Position numbers and translations under genes: made by a program
Notes under the pieces: generated by a model
Seen by the model: the letters and a program-made list of their open reading frames with translations, nothing else
Databases searched by the model: none
What the model was told of the DNA's origin: nothing
Assembly (NCBI GenBank): GCA_020634015.1
Contig: JACKCN010000002.1
Coordinates: forward strand, 496,001-560,000
Direction of reading: 5' to 3'
DNA length: 64,000 bases
Source: Candidatus Delongbacteria bacterium
GTDB taxonomy: Bacteria > CAIWAD01
Shown: in pieces, positions 13,861-23,598 of the stretch
Layout: each line of letters begins with the position of its first letter
How positions within the stretch are numbered: position 1 is the stretch's first letter

Positions 13861-16119
13861 TCAGTTCGCGAGGCGGAAGGCACTTTCTTTTTGGAACGCC
13901 GGGCCGAAACCCATGCCGGACACGGGATGGGTGCTGTCATCGGGAGCCGCGGGGCTGCCGCCCAGGCCGTAGTCGGAGCAGAAGGGGCGGTCGTCGACGC
14001 GGGTCAGCAGGCTCCAGTTGCCGTCCTGGTAGGTGACGAAGAGGTTGTTGCCCCAGCGCACATAGGCCAGGCTCTGGTCGGACTCGGGGAAGTGCAGGAA
14101 CAGCGAGTCGGCGCTCGCGGTCCAGCTGCCGGCTTCCTCGTAGCACCAGGTTTCCTGGAAGTTGGCGTAGGTCAGGCCGTAGTCGCCGTTCTGGGAGTAC
14201 TCGACCGTGTACTCGAAAACGCCCGGATTCGCGCTTTGCCAGATGCCCACCGGAGGACCGCTCTCCCAACCGAAATCCGTGCAGTAGCGCATGTCCTGCA
14301 CGCGCTGGTAGCTGGCATTGCCCACGCCGGGGGCACTGAGCACCAGACTGGATCCGCCGGAGGAGAAGCGCCAGGCAAGAGGGCCGAAGTTCTGGGTGTA
14401 GGTGATCCGCAGGGAGTCGCCGTCCTGCTGCCAGGTGCCGATCACCTCGAAGCAGGTCTGTTCCTGCAGTTCGCCTACCGTGACCAGGAAGGTGTGGTCT
14501 TCCAGAATGCCCACGGTTTCTTCCCAGACTCCCGTGCCGCCGCGTTGCCAGAAGCCGTAGACATTGGCCAGCGGGTCAAAGTTGTAGTCGTCACAGCTGG
14601 GCAGTGTGTTCACCGAGTGATAGGTCCGGCTGCTGCCGCCGAAGTCAATCGTCAGCATTCCGTTGGTCAGCGACCAGCTGCCCAGGGTGACCTGGTTCGC
14701 CCCGGTATCGGTATAGATGTGGGTCGCGTCCGAGGACCACACGCCCGAGGTGCTGCCGCATTCCCCGGCAATCCAGTCCGCCTGCACGCGCGTGTAGCTG
14801 CCGCCCTCGGCGAACTCGATCGTGTCCTCGTGGTCATTCAGCACACTGGACTGCCACAGACCCGCGGGTGTCGGCTCCGGCGGCATCTGGATGTTCACCA
14901 CGCCATTGCTGATCGTGATCGCGTCGCCCGTGGCGTTGGTGACCACGAAGGAGAAGCTGCCCGTCAGCTGTGTGGCCGAGGCCTGCGTGATCACGATGGA
15001 ACCGCTGGCTCCGGGGAAGTTCGTGTTGTACTCACCGACCGGGTTGCTGTAGTCGTAGCCCGGCACGCTGGTGTCAGGCACATAGCGCCCCATGCCCTGG
15101 TCGCCGGCGAAATTGGCTGAGTACGTGCCCGGGCTGGCGTTGGCGATGTAGAATTGCAGCTGGTGATCGCCCGCATCGCCGATGACCCAGGCGTCGCCGC
15201 CCATGATGGTTTCCAGCCAGACATGCGAGCCGAACTCCATGGGTGTGCCATCCACGGTGGCCGAAAGCGTGCCGGTCCAGCCGGTGCTGCTGCCGAAGTC
15301 ATAGTCCTCGCAGCTGGGCATGCTGCCGACAGCCTGGAACACGACGGCGGGCGACACCTCCGCATTCCAGACGCTGAGGGTGCTGCCTTCCAGCGACCAG
15401 GCCAGGCGATCGGTCTCCGCGCCCAGGGTCACCACCAGCGTGTCGCCATCGAGGGTCCAGCTGCCGTTCTCACTGTCACAGCTCCGGTCAAGGTAATCGG
15501 CGTAGACCTCGTGGACGGTTCCATTGGCCAGAAACTCCAGCGTTTCCTGCTCCACTCCGGCTTCCGTGTATTGCCAGATGCCCACCGGGCTGTCGGGAGT
15601 GGCCGGCGGGCCGTAGCTCAGATCGAAGTGCCCATCGGAAATGTACAGGGTGTCACTGCTGCTGGGGTCGGACAGCATGTAGAACGCGAAGCCACCAGCA
15701 AACTGCGACGCAGTGGCCGTGGTGACATTGATCCAGCCGCTGACGATGCCCGGGATGGTGCTCAGCTGGCCTGCGCGCGTGTGGTAATCGTAGTTGGAGA
15801 TGCCGGTATCCGGCACATAGGCGCCCATGCCGCCGTCGTCGGTGCTGAACATGCCCGTCGCGTAACTGGGGAGGTAGAACTGCAACTGGGTCTGCCCCGA
15901 ATTGCCGATCACCCAGGCGTCGCCGCCATTGATTTCCTCCAGCCAGACCTGGTCGCCGAAATCGGTGACGACGCCAGCTACCCTGGCGGTCATCGTGCCC
16001 GACCAGGCGTAGTTGGCAGTGTTGTCTTCCGTGCTGTCTTCCGTGCAGCCATGCAGGACGGAGAGACTTGCCAACAGAAGCCCATACCCCAGAGCTCTGG
16101 TGATTTTCCAGTTCATCAT
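13861..16119 (-). CDS. Lipoprotein with two ~180-residue N-terminal modules and four GxWQ repeats
   Basis: The 752-residue protein reads from ATG at 16119 (MMNWKIT), preceded on its strand by AGGAAAC; an upstream in-frame extension to 16329 is unlikely. A lipobox ends at Cys25 (LSVLHGC). Two related beta-rich modules follow, each with W[ST]GTxxAxV, a VWLExIxGGDAWVIG core and a YVPDT...YDY motif. Interleaved with and following these are four shorter repeats beginning G[IFL]WQ and containing a conserved Cys and a GxW turn (GIWQYTEAG, GLWQSSVLN, GFWQRGGTG, GIWQSANPG), resembling lipocalin-like or DUF-type beta modules. No enzymatic motif is visible. It is transcribed toward the FGE lipoprotein gene. 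The 3' end of a relative survives as a fossil at 6262-6350. Function unknown; surface exposure is inferred. Confidence 0.8.
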   Translation of the reverse strand: MMNWKITRALGYGLLLASLSVLHGCTEDSTEDNTANYAWSGTMTARVAGVVTDFGDQVWLEEINGGDAWVIGNSGQTQLQFYLPSYATGMFSTDDGGMGAYVPDTGISNYDYHTRAGQLSTIPGIVSGWINVTTATASQFAGGFAFYMLSDPSSSDTLYISDGHFDLSYGPPATPDSPVGIWQYTEAGVEQETLEFLANGTVHEVYADYLDRSCDSENGSWTLDGDTLVVTLGAETDRLAWSLEGSTLSVWNAEVSPAVVFQAVGSMPSCEDYDFGSSTGWTGTLSATVDGTPMEFGSHVWLETIMGGDAWVIGDAGDHQLQFYIANASPGTYSANFAGDQGMGRYVPDTSVPGYDYSNPVGEYNTNFPGASGSIVITQASATQLTGSFSFVVTNATGDAITISNGVVNIQMPPEPTPAGLWQSSVLNDHEDTIEFAEGGSYTRVQADWIAGECGSTSGVWSSDATHIYTDTGANQVTLGSWSLTNGMLTIDFGGSSRTYHSVNTLPSCDDYNFDPLANVYGFWQRGGTGVWEETVGILEDHTFLVTVGELQEQTCFEVIGTWQQDGDSLRITYTQNFGPLAWRFSSGGSSLVLSAPGVGNASYQRVQDMRYCTDFGWESGPPVGIWQSANPGVFEYTVEYSQNGDYGLTYANFQETWCYEEAGSWTASADSLFLHFPESDQSLAYVRWGNNLFVTYQDGNWSLLTRVDDRPFCSDYGLGGSPAAPDDSTHPVSGMGFGPAFQKESAFRLAN

Positions 16120-17272
16120 GCTGTTTCCTATCACTGACCGTGTTTTCTGTGTGTGAGGGGGAATTCCAGAATAGGAAACGGAAGCGAATACCAGAGAATG
16201 AAACTTGATTCCTGAAGAAAATGTCAGTGCGCTCAGCGAACGGCCAGATCCCGTGGGTTGCAGAAACTGTTGGAACAAGCGCAAGGTGGGCTTCTGATTC
16301 GCAGCCACCCTGTTGGCCCAGCTGGCCATGCAAAGACTTCAAACGGGCTTGCAGAATTCCGGCGGTGTTGATTTTCTGCAACAGGGAGATCTGGCAATCA
16401 GGACACTATCCAGTTGCGGCATCAAGGCCCAAAGCTGATTGCGACCGGATTTTCAGGCAATCAATGGCACAGCTCTTGCGAAGCGATTCGGCAGACCAAA
16501 GCAGCGAAGAGTTCTGGCGGCAGGCTGATTGGGTAGTGATGAACGGTCCGGTAGATGGCGCCTTCCATACCGGATCATCAGTGTCGGCCCGTCCCCCGGC
16601 GGGCCGGCGTATTCATTTTCAGGGTGCCGTCAGAATGCTCGATCAGCTTTGAGCCATGTTCGGTTCTGCTTTCATTGGTCTTGAATGGGAACGGTGAGTT
16701 CACAAGATTGGCGACTCGGGTGCCAAAGGAATTGATTCGATCCTGAAACTGATGCAGCGCTGCATACATGGCTTGGCTGGCGAAGTTCGGGTCCGGATGG
16801 AGATGCAGGATCAGTCTGAAGTCAGTGGTTGCGCTTGCTCAATCAACACTCACTTTCCGCATTGTCGACAGCGGCTCCGATAGGGACTGACTCTGGGCTG
16901 TCGACTATTCCATTCGGCCTTGAGTTGATTGTGGACTGCACTTGGGCCTGGTCGTGACTCACAGCAGTCCGGATGGGACTGAGATTCCGGGATGGGCAGT
17001 GACAATACTCCGCCAGAGCGGGCAACCCACGATGCAAGTCATCGCTGAACTCAGCAGGGTACACATTCCTGTTCCTTTGCCCGGAAGCAGTGCTTGAGTA
17101 TTCCACCAGAATCGTCCGGTACCCGCGGGCACGTGATGCAGATTCCATCGAGGAAGAGGGCAGGCCAGGGTTTGCTGCCTGATGTTGCATGCCCGACCGG
17201 AAACACTAATCAAAAATCACCTGAATTCAGCAACTGCCAGTCCAGGGCGCATTATCGGAGAGGAGCGAAGGA
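16120..17272. other. Long intergenic region, divergent promoter area
   Basis: The 1.15 kb lies between divergent genes. Open frames in it are short, lack domain similarity and have no ribosome sites I trust. A GC-rich hairpin (CGGCCCG...CGGGCCG) is near 16585-16608. It probably holds the promoters of both flanking genes and may include decayed sequence. I see no clear mobile-element feature. Confidence 0.4.
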
Positions 17273-20200
17273 ATGAAAACTTGTGGATGGTTTTGGGTTC
17301 TGCTGATGGCATCCAGTGCTTTCGGCGAGTACCAGATTGACTTCGACCCATTGCTCCTGCCTGCAGGACATGGAGCACCGCAGGTAATTGGATGCATTGA
17401 TGCCTTCTCGGGCCAGCCTCTGGGGTGTTTCAATGCCGTGATGTCCGGTCCTTCCGGCTTTCCCGAGATGTACCATGCCGTGTGGACCAATGACTCCCAG
17501 GTGGGCGCGGGGTACTTCACCAGCATGACACTCAGTTTTGAATGCGGAAACAATGTGGGCAGTTCCACCATCAACTTCGCCCCGTTCGAAATGGTCTTTT
17601 TCGAGGGACCGGCGGATCCGCCGAATTCCCCCATCGTTTGGCCGGGTCTGGATGGAAACATGGATTGTGCGGCCCCGGAAATACCTGCGGCATATTCCGA
17701 GAATTTCGATCACACGGGAGCTCTGCCCACAGGGTGGACCGTGCAGTCAATCAGCGGACAGAGAACCGTTCCCTGGGCACCGCTGAATCTGGGTGGTTCC
17801 AATTGGGCTGTGTCCACCAGCCACTCTGCATTCGATCCGGTATCCGAGGAATGGCTGATCAGCCCGACCCTGGACATGTCATGGTGGCGTGATCTTCAGC
17901 TCACATTCGAACACGAATATATCGAGGCAGGGTCCACTGCAAGCGTGCGTTATTCTATCAACAACGGCCTCTCGTGGAACAGTCTGCAGGTTTTTTCTGG
18001 TTCTGTCTCGGGCACTTACAATGGTGACATTTCTTCCTGGGCCGATGGCTCGTCCTTCATCAGGCTGGCGTTCCAATTCACTGCCGCGCCCGAGATCGGG
18101 GGGGCGTCCTGGTGGCTGGACAACCTGCTGCTCAGCGGTGTGCCTGTTGAACCTGTCGCGTCCAATCCGGTGCCATCCCAGCCTCCTGCTGTCTGGACGC
18201 AGGTCACTGGTCAGATTGGATGCACCTGGAGCCACCCGCTGGGGGTGGCTGGAAGCCAATTGCAGATGCGTGTGGATTCCAATGGAGATGGGGACTATCT
18301 GGATGGTGCGGCGGAATCATGGGTATTCGTGCCACCGTACACATCCGCGTCACAGATCGATCTTGCAGAAACCGTCGGATTCAACTCGAATGGCATGTTC
18401 CGATATGAATTCAGAGCACGCACCGATGGCGGCGAGTGGGGATATTCGGGAGACGGATCCATCGAGGGCATCAGCGACGACTGGTTCGTGCTGATCTTTG
18501 CCGATCTGGATCCACCGGCTTTCTCGAACTTTCTGCCCAGCGGTCAACCCGAGCCCGCCTGGCAGCCTTCGCTTGCAGCCACTGTCGGCTGTACGATCAG
18601 TGACAGTGGAACAGGCATCGACGGATCCACGATCGAATGGCGTGTGGACTGGGATCACAATGGTGGATTTGGTGGGGGTGCGGAAGACTGGCAATCGTTG
18701 GCGGGATACGGCAATGGGCCGATGATCGTTGTACAGGAGCCGCTTGCCCTTCCGGAAGATGGTGTGTACCGTGTCGAGTTTCGCGCCAGCGATCTGTTCG
18801 GGAATACTGCCTCGACCGGTGCTGGCATCATCGTCAGAGCCGATACGACTCCGCCGCCAACCAGTACACTGTTCGCCACGGGGGCTGGCAACAACTCCAT
18901 CGAATTGTTGTTCTCCCAGGTCCAGGACCTCAGTTTTGACCGATACGAGATTCATGTGTCACAGGATGATCAGGTCACACCTGATGACCCGGTCTGGGGT
19001 CCCCAGCAGGATCCATTGCTGTCCAACCAGAATCAGGGTTCCACCATCGTCGCCGGCCTGCAGCCGGGTACGGAGTACTGGTTCCGCCTGTGGGCATTCG
19101 ACAGTGCGGGAAATGAAAGCAATGGTTCCAATACGGTGCGACGTGTCACGTCGGGAACACCGTTGGCAAGAATCAATGATCTACATGCACAAGTCGATTC
19201 CCTTGGTGTACTGCTCAGCTGGTCGGAGCCACTCGTGGACATCAACGGAATCGCTCCGGTCGCAATTCAGAACTATGAAGTACACGCTTCGGATCAGCCA
19301 TGGTTCCAGACCGGTCCTGAGACGCGTGTGGCCATCACGACTGAGCCGGAGTATCGCGTGCCTCAGGCCCGAACCAACAATCTGCTGGCGAACTATCGCG
19401 TGGTCACGATTGGCAGTGGGCTTGGGTCGCCAGTGACTGGAATGATCCAGGTTCCGGCGGGAAACTTCACCATGGGTCCCGACCCACTTGGGCGTGGGTC
19501 CGCCCATGCGGTCCAGATTTCACGCAGTTTCTGGATGGATGCCACGGAAGTGACCAATGAGGATTTCCGCGAAGCGCTGCAATGGGCACTGGACAACGGA
19601 ATGGTTGCCGTTAGTGATACAAGTGTGACAGCGTACGGGCGTGAACTTCTCGACCTCAACGACGAGGATTGTGAGATAGCATTCGATGGACTCGCCGGAG
19701 AATTCAACTTGCGCCAAGTGAATCATTCCACGGAATACGGTGGCCCTGGCCATGCGTATCCAGATGGGTACGAAGTCGCCCGCCATCCCGTCAAGGAAGT
19801 CAGCTGGTATGGTGCCGCCTGCTATTGCGACTGGCGCAGCATGAGGGATGGTCTTCCGCCATTCTACCTGGGGAACTGGGACGTGAGTCCTGCTCATGAT
19901 CCGTATCCTGCCGCAGGATATCGTTTGCCTACGGAGGCGGAATGGGAATACACAGCCAGGTTTGACGACGGGCGGGAGTACCCCTGGGGAAGTACGGAAC
20001 CTTTGGGATGCGGACTGGCCAATCTCAACTGCATTGGATGGTCAAAATCCGTGGGGCTGTATGAAGATGGAAAGTCCCTGCTTGGGCTCTATGATTTGAT
20101 TGGCAACGCACTCGAGTATACGAACGACTACTTTGCGACTGAGTATGTGCTGTCCGAACCAGTGGATCCCATCGGACCGCCGTCCGGCCTGAACAGGGCT

Positions 20201-21205
20201 TGCAGGGGCAGCGACTTCGGCAGTGCGCCACTTGTCTATGCGATGGCTACCACACGTCAAGCCAGCAGGCCCGCCGGGAGTGCTGCGTGGATTGGTTTCC
20301 GGACCGTCAGAACGAATCTGGCGCCCACCGTCACCATCCCGGAGATGTTGCCGGTTCCTGCTGGAAGTTTCGAGCAGGGGCAATTGGGATCTTCAAATGC
20401 CACGCCCGTGCATGATGTCACACTGACTCATCCCTTCGAGCTGAGCCGGACGGAGATCACCAATCGTCAGTATTTGGACGCACTGGTCTGGGCCCTGGCT
20501 CATGAGCTGATCCAGGCCACTGAAACATCGGTCATGGCGTACGGCATCGAGCTGTTGGATCTTGACAGTGGCGACAGCCAGATTGCCTTTGACGGTGAGC
20601 ACTTTCTGTTGATTCCGGTGCTTGATGGTATCTACCAGGGCGGCCCAAGCGACGAATTGCCGGTGACGTCGGTCAGCTGGCACGGAGCCGCGTGTTACTG
20701 TGACTGGTTGAGCCTCATGTCCGGACTGGAGCCGTATTACAATGGTGAATGGTCGCTTGTCCCCGGTACCCACAATCCGTATGAGGCGGCGGGTTACCGC
20801 TTGCCAACAGAGTCGGAATGGGAGTTTGCGGCACAGTACAACGATGAGCGGCCCTTCCCGTGGGGATCCGATGTTCCCGATTGTTCGATCCTGAACTATG
20901 ACAGTGGCGATTACTGCGTCGGGTGGCTCGCCCCGGTGGGATCGACACCAGCCGGTGCAACCAGTCTGGGTTTCCTGGACATGGGTGGTAATGCCTGGGA
21001 GTGGACCAACGATTGGTTCAGCCTGTATTCGAGCAGTTCACAGATTGATCCCGTGGGACCGAGCACGGGTCTCGGCAAGGTCCGTCGCGGCGGAAGCTGG
21101 AGCAATACTCTTGGGTATCAGACCTGTGGAATCCGCTTCCACCCCTACAATCCCGGGCTGCCCCACCGTGACGTAGGCTTCAGGATTTGCCGGACACTGG
21201 ATTAG
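17273..21205 (+). CDS. Large secreted protein with MAM/jelly-roll-like, FnIII and two FGE-fold domains
   Basis: The 1310-residue protein has a signal peptide (about 1-18, ending SSAFG) with a GGAG-type ribosome site (17260-17263). Residues ~140-285 resemble a MAM/choice-of-anchor domain (ENFDHTGALPTGWT; WWLDNLLLSG). Two calcium-loop-rich Ig-like segments (DSNGDGDYLDGA; DWDHNGGFGGG) and a fibronectin-III domain (about 525-640, ending PGTEYWFRLWAFDSAGN) follow. Then come two FGE/SUMF1 domains (about 723-1012 and 1023-1310), each with TEVTN/TEITN, VSWYGAA/VSWHGAA and YRLPTE[AS]EWE. Both C-terminal ends are homologous to the DGR VR but one codon longer than the template, so they cannot be simple copies of this TR. 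No anchor is seen. It is likely a secreted or surface adhesin of the same family as its neighbours. Confidence 0.85.
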   Translation: MKTCGWFWVLLMASSAFGEYQIDFDPLLLPAGHGAPQVIGCIDAFSGQPLGCFNAVMSGPSGFPEMYHAVWTNDSQVGAGYFTSMTLSFECGNNVGSSTINFAPFEMVFFEGPADPPNSPIVWPGLDGNMDCAAPEIPAAYSENFDHTGALPTGWTVQSISGQRTVPWAPLNLGGSNWAVSTSHSAFDPVSEEWLISPTLDMSWWRDLQLTFEHEYIEAGSTASVRYSINNGLSWNSLQVFSGSVSGTYNGDISSWADGSSFIRLAFQFTAAPEIGGASWWLDNLLLSGVPVEPVASNPVPSQPPAVWTQVTGQIGCTWSHPLGVAGSQLQMRVDSNGDGDYLDGAAESWVFVPPYTSASQIDLAETVGFNSNGMFRYEFRARTDGGEWGYSGDGSIEGISDDWFVLIFADLDPPAFSNFLPSGQPEPAWQPSLAATVGCTISDSGTGIDGSTIEWRVDWDHNGGFGGGAEDWQSLAGYGNGPMIVVQEPLALPEDGVYRVEFRASDLFGNTASTGAGIIVRADTTPPPTSTLFATGAGNNSIELLFSQVQDLSFDRYEIHVSQDDQVTPDDPVWGPQQDPLLSNQNQGSTIVAGLQPGTEYWFRLWAFDSAGNESNGSNTVRRVTSGTPLARINDLHAQVDSLGVLLSWSEPLVDINGIAPVAIQNYEVHASDQPWFQTGPETRVAITTEPEYRVPQARTNNLLANYRVVTIGSGLGSPVTGMIQVPAGNFTMGPDPLGRGSAHAVQISRSFWMDATEVTNEDFREALQWALDNGMVAVSDTSVTAYGRELLDLNDEDCEIAFDGLAGEFNLRQVNHSTEYGGPGHAYPDGYEVARHPVKEVSWYGAACYCDWRSMRDGLPPFYLGNWDVSPAHDPYPAAGYRLPTEAEWEYTARFDDGREYPWGSTEPLGCGLANLNCIGWSKSVGLYEDGKSLLGLYDLIGNALEYTNDYFATEYVLSEPVDPIGPPSGLNRACRGSDFGSAPLVYAMATTRQASRPAGSAAWIGFRTVRTNLAPTVTIPEMLPVPAGSFEQGQLGSSNATPVHDVTLTHPFELSRTEITNRQYLDALVWALAHELIQATETSVMAYGIELLDLDSGDSQIAFDGEHFLLIPVLDGIYQGGPSDELPVTSVSWHGAACYCDWLSLMSGLEPYYNGEWSLVPGTHNPYEAAGYRLPTESEWEFAAQYNDERPFPWGSDVPDCSILNYDSGDYCVGWLAPVGSTPAGATSLGFLDMGGNAWEWTNDWFSLYSSSSQIDPVGPSTGLGKVRRGGSWSNTLGYQTCGIRFHPYNPGLPHRDVGFRICRTLD

Positions 21206-21258
21206 AATGATCACCTGAATCATGCGTTGTCTGATTCAGGCTGATGTGCGACAACAGG

Positions 21259-21290
21259 ATTCCGGCCCACCAACGATGGTGGGCCGGAAT
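21259..21290 (+). terminator. Strong hairpin, probable terminator
   Basis: Arms ATTCCGGCCCACCA (21259-21272) and TGGTGGGCCGGAAT (21277-21290) are perfectly complementary with a 4-nt loop, 53 bp after the stop of the 17273 gene. Only a short T-rich tail (TCTTC) follows, so termination may be weak or bidirectional. Confidence 0.7.
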
Positions 21291-21661
21291 TCTTCAAGGT
21301 GAAAAATCTCCTGTGACTTCTTCGGGGGCCCGATCGGGCACTCTATCCTTTGACAACCAGTGGAATTGAATTCCACCTGCTCTTCCCCTTTGGTGTAGTA
21401 GTAGACTCCATGTTGCTTGACTGGCGACACAGGAATTGGCCATCAACAGGTGTCGCAGTTATTAGTACCTGTTTCGGTTCTACTCACTCCGCCCAGCCAG
21501 AATTCCATTTCGCCATGAAGAAGCCCGTGTGCAAGAGGGGTGTTGCAACAAAGCAACGTGCGGACTGCATGCTGGGGGGAAGTCGGCTGGCCGCACGAAC
21601 CCACCGGCACAATCGAAGCTCAGGGTAAACCTGAAATCCATCGTATTCCTCGAGGAGAATC
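21291..21661. other. Intergenic, no gene recognised
   Basis: Between the terminator hairpin and the sigma-54 promoter candidate I see only short open frames without domain similarity. Together with 21678-22286 this makes a ~1 kb regulatory-sized gap before the long operon. Confidence 0.4.
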
Positions 21662-21677
21662 TGGCACTGACTTTGCA
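21662..21677 (+). promoter_or_regulatory. Sigma-54 (RpoN) promoter candidate
   Basis: TGGCAC, five bases, TTGCA is an exact match to the -24/-12 core, with the GG and GC doublets at the required spacing. It lies 610 bp upstream of the first gene of the 22287-44117 operon and in a 1-kb gene-free gap. It would need an activator such as the NtrC-type regulator encoded at 1625. The long distance to the operon is the main weakness. Confidence 0.5.
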
Positions 21678-22286
21678 ATCAATGGAATTCGGCAGGCACT
21701 GCCACCAGATTCTGAACGTATTTCCACGTGCCGTATTCGCGCATTTCAGCGGAGTGATTCTGTGCAGATGCCGGGTCTAGCTGAATGGATCCCAGCCCTA
21801 CACGGTCCCGCATTTTCAGAAATCCGGCAGAAGGAAATGGGAACAGTCGTGCAGTGCTCCGATCCGTTCCGGAAATCCTGAAACGCTTTTTCCTGTTCAT
21901 TTTGCAGGGTCAATCACGTTGCACTATTCGGAAAGCATTCTGAAGTTGGTGCAAACCGGTGCAGCAGCTTGCTTAGGGCTGTCATAAGCTTGGAAAACAA
22001 TCCGGAAGCAGCTCAAAGATTCATGATGAGCCATCCAAGCGAATGATCATTCGACCCGGATCGTCAGGATTCATGCGTCTGACTGGTCATGGGCTCATAT
22101 CTGAAGCGTGCGCAATTCTACCCCCACCAAGGTGTGAAGTCCGGATCTGCTGAACCTTCAATCAAATATCCCAGCCACACTTGACAAGCAGCAATCTGCC
22201 TGAGGGGAGTGGCCATGCAAGGAATGAGACACGTCGTGATCAAGGCTCGGACCGCCTGTGCCATCCTGTGGGCAGGAACATTTCAG

Positions 22287-23564
22287 ATGCGACACACCTG
22301 CAAGCAGTTGTCCATCGTTTCTGTGTGCGCGCTCGTGTTCCCAGGCCTCTTCCAGGGCTGCCTGAGTCGTGGGTATCGCAATGTGTACGAGGCCTGGGCA
22401 CGGCAGGACTACCCGGGTGTGACCCGTATGGTCGCAGAGCATCCGGAACCGGGAGCCGAACTGTGTTTTCTGCAGGGGGATGCCAACCGGAATCTGCGTG
22501 CGTACGCGGAGATGCTGGCAGCATTTCAGCGCTGTCAAGAGCTCAGCAGTGAATACGATGCACTCATCACAAACCGACAGGAGGTCGCCTGGGGATTTGA
22601 ACACCATGAACTGGACAGCCTGGTGGCCAGGAACGCACTGGAAGAGTCGGCGGAACGTTTTCCCGTCGTGGATCCACTTGGCGCAGGACGACTGGACTAT
22701 CTGGAGCTGAAGGCATTCGTGCTGGATTCCCTGCGCAGAGACGAGGAGGCACGAAGCTGCTACAGACAACTGCTCGACAGTGGGCAGGGGGATGCGGACC
22801 GCTGGTCTGATCGACTGGTTTTGTGCTTCACCAGAGACCGGATGTGGAATGAAGCATTGGAACTGGTCCAGTCGCAGTTGTTGCGTCACCCCCGCGAACT
22901 CCGCTACCATCTGGCACGCATCACCCTGTTCGAGGTGCTGCAGCAACACGTTGAGGTGGTCGCTGCCATTCAGTTGGCGGAGGGACTCTTTTCGGATAGG
23001 TTGGAATTCAGCATGGCGGTGGGAGTATACTATTTCAATCAGCGAGACTGGACAACGGCGGCCCATTATTTCGACAAGGTGGTGACCGTAGACAGTACGA
23101 ATCCACTTGCCTGGTACCGGCTTGCGCAGTGCCTCTTCAACAGTTACGACTTCCTGGAAGCCCAGAAGAACTTTGACCGTGTGCTGCAGCTGATGCCGGA
23201 TTTTCTGCAGATCCGTTCCTATTACCGTGTACTCGCGCTCCATCTGGGGCGCGAAGATGATTATGCCCGGCACTTTGGTGAGCAGCTGCTTGAATTCGAT
23301 GTGTCTGACCTTGGCAGTACAACCATCAGTGACCAGGACGTGGACCGACTGCTACGGGAACTTGAACAGCCTTTCTACGATGCGGTACGGGAATGCGCCG
23401 CTGCACGTGCACGGCCCCTGACTGCCGTAACCGCCGTCCCCGATGCAAAGCCGCTGTCGCAAATGCCGGAAAGCCTTGATCCCACTTTGATGCACGACAA
23501 GCAGGCCATGCCGGCGGACAGTCTGGGCCGTCTGACAGGGCCGCCCGAAGGATCGAACAATTGA
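22287..23564 (+). CDS. TPR-repeat lipoprotein, first gene of the secretion-like operon
   Basis: The start is placed at ATG 22287 because it gives a clean lipoprotein signal (MRHTCKQLSIVSVCALVFPG, then LFQGC, Cys25) with CAGGAAC upstream; ATG 22215 and GTG 22209 are in the same frame. The 425-residue protein is helical. Tetratricopeptide repeats are clearest at about residues 240-340 (DRLEFSMAVGVYYFNQRDWT; NPLAWYRLAQCLFNSYDFLE). The C-terminus is Pro/Thr-rich and low complexity. TPR lipoproteins are common scaffolds in gliding/type IX systems (for example SprE/PorW). Whether this is an orthologue cannot be decided here. The next gene starts 34 bp downstream. Confidence 0.75.
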   Translation: MRHTCKQLSIVSVCALVFPGLFQGCLSRGYRNVYEAWARQDYPGVTRMVAEHPEPGAELCFLQGDANRNLRAYAEMLAAFQRCQELSSEYDALITNRQEVAWGFEHHELDSLVARNALEESAERFPVVDPLGAGRLDYLELKAFVLDSLRRDEEARSCYRQLLDSGQGDADRWSDRLVLCFTRDRMWNEALELVQSQLLRHPRELRYHLARITLFEVLQQHVEVVAAIQLAEGLFSDRLEFSMAVGVYYFNQRDWTTAAHYFDKVVTVDSTNPLAWYRLAQCLFNSYDFLEAQKNFDRVLQLMPDFLQIRSYYRVLALHLGREDDYARHFGEQLLEFDVSDLGSTTISDQDVDRLLRELEQPFYDAVRECAAARARPLTAVTAVPDAKPLSQMPESLDPTLMHDKQAMPADSLGRLTGPPEGSNN

Positions 23565-23598
23565 ACTCCTGCACCGAACCGAAATCTCCGGGGGCTCC

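Noticed and set aside
13891..15120. A 409-codon plus-strand frame opposite the minus-strand lipoprotein gene
   Set aside because: No signal, domain or ribosome site; the minus strand has a lipobox and repeated modules with a coherent pattern.
16221..16652. A 143-codon frame in the intergenic region upstream of the 17273 gene
   Set aside because: No domain, poor start, and codon composition unlike neighbouring genes.
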